Shown here: positions 22,569-25,611 of the stretch, in pieces
Layout: the number at the start of each line of letters is the position of its first letter
How positions within the stretch are numbered: the first letter of the stretch is position 1
IMG/VR virus record: IMGVR_UViG_3300025767_000112
Coordinates: 1-25,611 of that record
Length of the DNA: 25,611 bases
Source of the DNA: a virus
Direction: 5' to 3' (one strand)
Notes under the pieces: model-generated
The model's input: the letters and a program-made list of their open reading frames with translations, nothing else
Told to the model about the DNA's origin: nothing
The model's database searches: none
Position numbers and translations under genes: made by a program

Positions 22569-24149
22569 ATGGGACGTTTTGTACCAGTAAATTTAGACAT
22601 TCAAGTAGCAGAGAAAACGCCATCGGCGCAACCTGGCGCGAAGGTCTACTACGACGGAAAACAGTGTTGGCAGTATAAAGCTGTATATAAAGAACCAGGC
22701 GCTTATACATGGACAGCTCCGGCAGGAATTACTTGCGCGAGAAGTGTGCTTATTGGCGGCGGAGGCAAAGCTGTACATCAATCCAATACTTGTTGTTCGT
22801 TTGGCGGCGCAGGCGGCGCATATTCTGAAAAATGTATGGCAGTTGGGTCTAGTACATCATTTTGTATTATTGTAGGCAAACAAGAACAAGATTCAACGTT
22901 GTCGTGCAATGGCACTCCTGTACACACAGCAGGCGGAGCAACATGCTGTACTCCAGGTACAGCAACAGGTGGCGATTGGAACAGTTGCGGAGGTAACGCA
23001 GGTTATAGTTGTAACCATTGCGGCGGCAGCTACAGTCATCATTGTGGTAGTTGTACTTATATTACTAATGCTGCTTGCTGTGGTTATTGTATAATTTATG
23101 CATATAAAAATGCAAACGAAGGTGCTTCAAACTGCTGTAACATGTTATCAGTAGGCGGAGCAAGTGCTGGATCACCAAAGCATGTGAAAGGCGGCAACGC
23201 ACAAAACGCATGTGGATACAGAAACCAAACAGCAGCAGGCGGAGCAGGCATTGGAGATTTTTGTCGAGCGCATACTCATTGCGGAGAAGGCGCTTGGTGG
23301 TATAACTGCTGTCACTGTGTTTGTATAGCATATTGTACTGCTTATTCTAATCGTACTTGTTATCCTCCATCACTTGGCGGTGGCGGTGGCTCAAAAGGTG
23401 TACGAATGACCGGTACTCGTGGCTGGGAAGGCCAATGTGATGGCGGCATTTATCGCACAGGCGACGGCGGTAGCGGAGGCCCCGAAGGACATAATCAGGT
23501 CGGCTTCCAATTAGAATGGGGATATCATCAAATTTGTGCGTATCCATACGGCGCCGGATATCAAATTCCAGAATTTGAAATGAAAGATCCAAGTCCACCT
23601 CCACAACAGGTTGATTGGTGGGATATCTCAGACATATGTGGCAGCGGCGCTCCTGGCGCTCCAGGAAGAATATGGCCAGGGACATGTGAGTGCATGGGCG
23701 CTGGCAATGGCTCATGGCCTGAAAATTCAGGCGAAGGCGCGGGAACAGGCGGCACAGGCGGCTATGAAGGATGGCTAGGACAAGCTGGAATGAACTACGG
23801 CTCTCCGCAAAACCATGATGTTAACTGGTGTCTTGTTTGTCACCTAGGAGAGAAAAACTGGGAATCACAAGCATATAAACTCCAAAAACAACTTGTTCCG
23901 GCGCATATAACATATGCAGGAACACTAGGTGGCTCAGGCGGAACAAACTGGTGTCACTACAATCAAAAAGCAGGCGCAGGTGGCGGCGCAGGTCAAAGTT
24001 GGTGTCATATAGTGTGTGTATGCTACGGCGGCTCATACGATCTCTGTAACGGATCAGGACCAGCACTTGCATTTTCACCATGTCTACTCGACTCTCTTGT
24101 AAGTAATGCAGGCGAAGGTATGGCAATAATTTATTATAAGGAGACATAA
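22569..24149 (+). CDS. Glycine- and cysteine-rich adhesin-like protein 1
   Basis: 526 aa with about 41 Cys, close to 8 percent, plus abundant Gly, His, Trp and Tyr. N-terminal module: GAYTWTAPAGITCARSVLIG, then GGGGKA and GGAGGAYSEKC, the pattern of glycine-rich domains found in phage and bacterial adhesins (PGxYTxTxPxGVTxVRV, GGGG, GGAYxEK), which normally lack Cys. The rest has CNHCGGSYSHHCGSC (residue 148 on), CCGYC, CCHCVC, CECMG, WCLVC and WCHIVCVC, interleaved with GGGGGSKG, GTGGTGGYEG and a proline-rich PSPPPQQVDWWDISDICGSG. There is no signal peptide or membrane segment. The start has an AGGAG ribosome site. The CxxC/CC/His clusters suggest metal binding or disulfide cross-linking; which is unknown. 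It follows the fibre cluster, suggesting a fibre-tip adhesin. Closely related to the next gene. Confidence 0.85.
   Translation: MGRFVPVNLDIQVAEKTPSAQPGAKVYYDGKQCWQYKAVYKEPGAYTWTAPAGITCARSVLIGGGGKAVHQSNTCCSFGGAGGAYSEKCMAVGSSTSFCIIVGKQEQDSTLSCNGTPVHTAGGATCCTPGTATGGDWNSCGGNAGYSCNHCGGSYSHHCGSCTYITNAACCGYCIIYAYKNANEGASNCCNMLSVGGASAGSPKHVKGGNAQNACGYRNQTAAGGAGIGDFCRAHTHCGEGAWWYNCCHCVCIAYCTAYSNRTCYPPSLGGGGGSKGVRMTGTRGWEGQCDGGIYRTGDGGSGGPEGHNQVGFQLEWGYHQICAYPYGAGYQIPEFEMKDPSPPPQQVDWWDISDICGSGAPGAPGRIWPGTCECMGAGNGSWPENSGEGAGTGGTGGYEGWLGQAGMNYGSPQNHDVNWCLVCHLGEKNWESQAYKLQKQLVPAHITYAGTLGGSGGTNWCHYNQKAGAGGGAGQSWCHIVCVCYGGSYDLCNGSGPALAFSPCLLDSLVSNAGEGMAIIYYKET
23010..23053 (+). repeat. 44-nt near-identical block shared with 24616-24659
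   Basis: Encodes the CNHCGGSYSHHCGSC core of the first Cys-rich protein. It differs from 24616-24659 at three of 44 bases, marking the two genes as tandem duplicates. Confidence 0.75.
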
Positions 24150-24150
24150 G

Positions 24151-25611
24151 ATGGGACGTTTTGCAACAACTGGATCTGTACCGGCAAACATAACAAGTTC
24201 AGTGGTAACATCAGAATGTTATCAAGTAGACACGCACAAGTATGCATACGATGCGAATTCAGATTTTCAAAATAGAGTAATGCTAGATGCGCCAGGCAAC
24301 TATACGTTTACAATACCCGACGGAGTAACTTGTGTAAGAACAATTGCTGTCGGAGGCGGCGGCAAAGCAAAGTGTACACAAACATGTTGTGGCTATGCAG
24401 GTGCTGGCGGCGCATATTCTGAAAAATGGGATACTGTTTCTGGCGGCGCAACTATTAGTGTTGTAGTCGGTAGACAAGAACAAGATACTACTATATCATA
24501 CACAAATGCAGCAACACAGGCAATTACACTAACAGCAGGCGGCGCAGCTGGATGCAACCAAGGCGCTGCTTCAGGCGGTGATTGGAATAGTGCAGGCGGC
24601 GCAGCTGGAAAAAATTGTAACTATTGCGGAGGCAGCTACAGTCATTATTGTGGTAGTTGCATTTGTTGTTACGATACAACTTGCTGCGGATATTGCGTAG
24701 TATGGAGCGGAATTAGTGCAAGACGCCAGGATCCGTCGCACGACAGTAACGGTTGCTGTCAGGGCAGATATGCAGGCGGTGGCTCCGCAGGATCATTTAT
24801 TTACTGTTGCGGAGGCCAAGGACAAGGATCCTACAATAATACAAATAGTACATCAGAAAGTGGACCAAGTGCAGGTGGTGGCGGCGGTATCGGCTATATT
24901 CAACGAGAACCTGCAATTTCGTGGAGCTGTAACTGTATTTGTATGAAATCAGGTTATAACGGCCAACTGTATGGCAACAAGCTTAGAGATATATGTCGCT
25001 TGCCAGCTGCTGGCGGCGGCGGCGGAACTGCTTATCAGTGCTGCTCAAACTGCACTGCGCATCATATTCAAGGATGCTGTATGCACGGACGTTGGAGAAA
25101 TGGCCCAGGCGGATGGGGCGGCGCACACAACAACGAAGGCCGCGGCAGAGAATTCTACTGGGGCTCTAGTGAAGCACCAAACAGTCACGGTGACAGTTAT
25201 TGGACAGAGATTGAACAAGGTCCAGCACCAAAGATATATCCGTGGCATGACATACACGAAATGTGCGGAAGCGGTTCATCAGGAAGAAGTATGATGTTCC
25301 GTTGTCGTCCAAACGAAGGTTGGTGGGTAGGTCATACCGTTGATGGTAATCCTGATAATGCAGGCGAAGGCGCAGGAACAGGCGGAGTAGTATACAATTG
25401 CTGCAATCTACATAGTGTTTACGGTAACTGTTGTTTAGCTGGCGCAGATGCATGCGGCACAGTAAACTGGAATTTAGTATGTTGCTTAGGCACATCGAAT
25501 AAAGTATGTTGTGCAGACAGAATGATGGAGACAATACATCCGTATGTACTTGCATGCGCAGGAACACTAGGCGGCGCAGGCGGTACTGGCATATGTCACA
25601 TGACACAGAAA
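24151..25611 (+). CDS. Glycine- and cysteine-rich adhesin-like protein 2 (3' truncated)
   Basis: Open from the ATG at 24151 to the window edge (487 codons, no stop), with an AAGGAG ribosome site one base after the upstream stop region. About 41 Cys are visible. It parallels the preceding protein: MGRF start, GNYTFTIPDGVTCVRTIAVG, GGGGKAKC, GAGGAYSEKW, VGRQEQDTTIS, GGDWNSAGG, CNYCGGSYSHYCGSC (residue 156 on), CCGYC, WHDIHEMCGSG, NAGEGAGTGG and AGTLGGAGGTG. It differs in its N-terminal 45 residues and in the middle, and has more CC pairs (CCYDTTCCGYC, CCNLHSVYGNCC). The ending of the first paralog (AGTLGGSGGT followed by about 60 residues) suggests that only about 60 residues are missing here. 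Function inferred only from the Gly-rich adhesin module and the position beside fibres. Confidence 0.85.
   Translation, partial: MGRFATTGSVPANITSSVVTSECYQVDTHKYAYDANSDFQNRVMLDAPGNYTFTIPDGVTCVRTIAVGGGGKAKCTQTCCGYAGAGGAYSEKWDTVSGGATISVVVGRQEQDTTISYTNAATQAITLTAGGAAGCNQGAASGGDWNSAGGAAGKNCNYCGGSYSHYCGSCICCYDTTCCGYCVVWSGISARRQDPSHDSNGCCQGRYAGGGSAGSFIYCCGGQGQGSYNNTNSTSESGPSAGGGGGIGYIQREPAISWSCNCICMKSGYNGQLYGNKLRDICRLPAAGGGGGTAYQCCSNCTAHHIQGCCMHGRWRNGPGGWGGAHNNEGRGREFYWGSSEAPNSHGDSYWTEIEQGPAPKIYPWHDIHEMCGSGSSGRSMMFRCRPNEGWWVGHTVDGNPDNAGEGAGTGGVVYNCCNLHSVYGNCCLAGADACGTVNWNLVCCLGTSNKVCCADRMMETIHPYVLACAGTLGGAGGTGICHMTQK
24616..24659 (+). repeat. 44-nt near-identical block shared with 23010-23053
   Basis: Encodes the CNYCGGSYSHYCGSC core of the second Cys-rich protein; three of 44 bases differ from the first copy. 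Two of the differences change His to Tyr, one is silent. Confidence 0.75.

Noticed and set aside
22563-22570. ATAAATAT late promoter-like box
   Set aside because: It overlaps the start codon at 22569, so transcription would begin inside the gene. It is better read as the AT-rich spacer between the AGGAG site and the ATG.
22285-22710. 141-codon minus-strand frame spanning two genes
   Set aside because: It crosses the junction of two convincing plus-strand genes with good ribosome sites and paralogs; no start signal on the minus strand.
25166-25606. 146-codon minus-strand frame, and plus-strand frames at 24716-24946 and 24971-25294
   Set aside because: All lie inside the second Cys/Gly-rich gene, which is open through the whole stretch and strongly related to the preceding gene. 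These are shadows of biased codon use.
24151-25611. Possible pseudogene or frameshift at the end of the window
   Set aside because: Codon-by-codon reading shows no stop from 24151 to the edge and conserved blocks in order with the paralog. It is simply cut by the window.

Overview
This window is one continuous late structural region of a T4-like (Tevenvirales-type) myovirus, with every gene on the + strand. Three lines support this. The first three genes run prohead protease (gp21-like), core scaffold (gp22-like), major capsid protein (gp23-like), which is the T4 order. Promoter-like ATAAATA/CTAAATA boxes, as used by T4 and cyanophage late genes, lie in front of several genes. The rest of the window is large modular fibre-type proteins of the kind seen in marine T4-like phages of cyanobacteria and SAR11-type bacteria. 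The DNA is AT-rich with a strong GGC-Gly habit. No tRNA, host metabolic gene or integrase is visible, so the host cannot be fixed; a marine phage or an assembled metagenomic phage is the best guess.

Layout: (1) 3-2831, capsid morphogenesis: the 3' part of the protease, a scaffold with coiled-coil repeats, and a short major capsid protein with a predicted (L/I)xE cleavage site; a strong intrinsic terminator follows at 2853-2881. (2) 2886-3443, an independently promoted lipoprotein with a Cys/His/Asn amidase-like core (CHAP-like, TIGR02594-type), a candidate cell-wall hydrolase. (3) 3446-5895, a small acidic protein, a 325-aa fibre-like protein, a 110-aa beta-rich protein and a 192-aa fibre-like protein. 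(4) 5922-12693, two paralogous fibre proteins of 855 and 1117 aa (N-terminal anchor, collar motif, pectin-lyase-like beta-helix, C-terminal RYN motifs) and two small proteins. (5) 12709-22549, two larger paralogs of 1332 and 1820 aa, each opening with seven carbohydrate-binding-like repeats before the same kind of beta-helix, and another small beta-rich protein. (6) 22569 to the end, a tandem pair of extraordinary glycine- and cysteine-rich proteins (about 41 Cys each), the second running off the window.

The most interesting picture is an adhesin or host-range cassette. Four paralogous beta-helix fibre proteins share a scaffold, and different modules have been dropped into its loops: a LamG-like lectin domain, a cupredoxin-like domain that has lost the usual ligand residues, two related helical inserts, and a six-Asp-box propeller. 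Three paralogous ~110-aa beta-rich proteins sit among them, each beginning shortly after a fibre gene. The cassette ends with the two Cys/Gly-rich proteins, the least explained objects here. Late-promoter boxes divide the region into transcription units, and two of them precede unusually long, hairpin-rich leaders.
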